The notes beneath the pieces are model-generated. The model worked only from the letters and a program-made list of their open reading frames with translations, was not told the DNA's origin and searched no databases. From Phallusia fumigata (Eukaryota; Chordata; Ascidiacea; Phlebobranchia; Ascidiidae), in the NCBI GenBank assembly GCA_008931825.1, contig QXVZ01031190.1:7037-71036 (forward strand): DNA of 64,000 bases, in the 5' to 3' direction. Shown piece by piece: positions 62,318 through 64,000 of the stretch (position 1 is the first letter of the stretch; each line of letters opens with the position of its first letter). The position numbers and the translations under genes are program-made.

Positions 62318-63650
62318 ATGGTCCAGCACATGTGCAAAGTCGTTGTTACTGACATTGCAAGATTAGTTGACAAACAACATAGGGCAGACTACTTTATACT
62401 GCTGAATCGGCGTTTTTACACAGCAAACGAAATCACACAAACTATCCTGTCAACAACACTTGTTAGTCCTAAAGTGGTATATAACACTTTGCTAGCTGAA
62501 AACTTTTTGACAGATCTTAACCGCAGGCTATTTTTAGAAATACAGCAAACTGAGAGCGCAAACACAGAGCATCTAGACAGCAAATTCACATCATTTATCA
62601 ACATCTTCGCTGAAACTCTACAAGAACATGCACCACTGCGTCCTTTATCTAGAAAAGAAACTCAAACAAAAACCATGGAAATCAAAAGCAATTTTACAAC
62701 CAATAAAAACCAAAAACAATTTGTTCAGAGAATGCTACAAAAGCCAAAACATCTCAAAAATTAAAAATTACAAAACCTACAGCAACATGCTAAACCGCAT
62801 CAAAAGGGAGGCAAAACAGGCACACTATCAAAAACAATTAAACAGTAGTAAAACCTCTGCACAAACATGGAAAACCATAAAAGAAATAATTAACAGCAGG
62901 ATAAACAAAACCATGATTGACCAGATCACACACAATGGCATAAAGATCACAGACAGTTCTAAAATAGCACAACACATGAATGAACACTTTGCAGCAGTAG
63001 GTCAAACACTGGCACATAAAATCCAACCCACACAAGAACACTTTACAAAATTTTTAAAACAACCATGCCCACATTCATTTTTTCTGTCACCGGTAATAGA
63101 TAATGAAGTTAAGATACAAATTCAACTTTTAGACAACAAAAAGTCACAAGGTCCACATCAAATCCATTCGATTCATAAAAACAGCAAAGGAAGTAATCAC
63201 ACCATATCTAACATACTTATTCAATGAATGCATAACATTATCCCATATTCCTCAATGTCTAAAAATCAGTCACGTTACACCCATACCAAAAATTAAAACC
63301 CCAATTACAAGTTCGGACTTCAGACCAATTTCCATAACTCCAACTTTCTGTAAAATATTTGAAAAAATATTATTAGCTCACCTGACAAAATTTCTGGAGA
63401 AAAATAGCACCATCTCAGAACATCAATTTGGTTTCCGCAAACAACACTGCACAGACCTATTAACAGCTGATCTCTACGAAAATATATTTTGCACAGCTTA
63501 GACCACCAACAATATCATTGCACCATTTTCATGGACCTTTCTAAAGCATTTGACACAATAGACCACAACGTATTAAAATACAAATTACAACATTATGTCA
63601 TAAGAGGAGGGCCATAACATTTACTACTGAGTTTCATAACCAACAGACAA
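62318..63650 (+). mobile_element. 5'-truncated LINE with reverse transcriptase, broken
   Basis: Two overlapping frames, 62318-62764 and 62628-63227, together resemble the linker between endonuclease and reverse transcriptase of Jockey/CR1-type LINEs. Reading passes from one frame to the next near 62670, after RPLSRKETQTK, where KPWKSKAILQPIKTKNN continues. Further on come SDFRPISITPTFCKIFEKIL, EHQFGFRKQHCTD and FMDLSKAFDTIDHNVL, reverse transcriptase blocks, in shifted frames and with a stop after ENIFCTA. The endonuclease domain is missing. It is broken by at least two frame changes and one stop, so not active. Confidence 0.85.
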
Positions 63651-63651
63651 N

Positions 63652-64000
63652 AAACCTACAGCAACATGCTAAACCGCATCAAAAGGGAGGCAAAACAGGC
63701 ACATTATCAAAAACAATCAAACAGTAGTGAAACCTCTGCACAAACATGGAAAGCCATAAAAGAAATAGGTAACAGCAGGACAAACAAAACCATGATTGAC
63801 CAGATAACAAACAATGGCATAAAGATCACAGACAGTTTTAAAATAGCACAACACATGAATGAACACTTTGCAGCAGTAGGTCAAACACTGGCACATAAAA
63901 TCCAACCCACACAAGAACACTTCACAAAATTTTTAAAACAACCATGCCCACATTCACTTTTTTTGTCACCGGTAATAAATAATGATGTTAAGATACAAAT
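63652..64000 (+). mobile_element. Second LINE segment restarting after an N
   Basis: From 63652 the sequence repeats 62773 onward (AACCTACAGCAACATGCTAA and so on) with several substitutions and runs off the window. It covers the same linker region, so it is either a second copy of the family or a misjoined contig. Confidence 0.85.

Overview
The window reads as nuclear DNA of an invertebrate chordate, most likely an ascidian tunicate. It is AT-rich, introns are mostly 100-500 bp with GT-AG ends, and the genes have clear animal orthologues (CYP26-type P450, TTLL2, YARS with an EMAPII tail, OSCP1, TYW3, GATAD1, eIF5B). At least one gene pair (TYW3-OSCP1) is packed tightly enough to be a spliced-leader operon, as known in tunicates. 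The species is inferred, not proven.

Layout. 2.2-6.5 kb (minus): a seven-exon CYP26-type P450. 6.5-11.2 kb: gene-free, with tRNA-derived SINEs, a minisatellite and a small tandem repeat. 11.2-14.4 kb (minus): eIF5B in one uninterrupted 1,089-codon exon. 15.3-15.7 kb: a MITE-like element with a perfect 9-bp target duplication. 15.9-16.8 kb (plus): a two-exon gene of unknown function. 18.6-23.9 kb (minus): a thirteen-exon single-pass membrane protein with thrombospondin type 1 modules. 27.5-32.2 kb (minus): an eleven-exon TTLL2. 32.2-37.8 kb: gene-free, repeat-rich, with one N and a duplicated block beside it. 37.8-47.6 kb (plus): a ten-exon secreted S1-family protease with a complete triad but altered pocket and oxyanion residues. 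48.7-49.4 kb (plus): intronless GATAD1. 50.3-56.4 kb (minus): sixteen-exon YARS. 57.1-59.1 kb (minus): OSCP1 and TYW3 in tandem. 60.2-61.9 kb (minus): a four-exon sulfotransferase-like protein. 62.3 kb to the end: broken LINE copies.

All multi-exon models were assembled by hand from splice sites and reading phase. In each one the phases agree at every junction and the summed coding length is a multiple of three, which is strong internal support. Transcription start sites and UTRs were not determined.

The most notable find is in YARS. Two upstream exons splice in phase onto the ordinary enzyme and add about 70 residues that resemble the GST-C-like domain at the N-terminus of eEF1B-beta. Other points of interest are the TYW3-OSCP1 pair with 61 nt between stop codon and splice acceptor, a CYP26-type P450 with a rewritten I-helix oxygen-binding motif, a protease with Leu for Gly193, and a decayed partial copy of GATAD1 inside a YARS intron. 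The genes do not form one pathway; translation and tRNA functions (eIF5B, YARS, TYW3) recur but are spread out.
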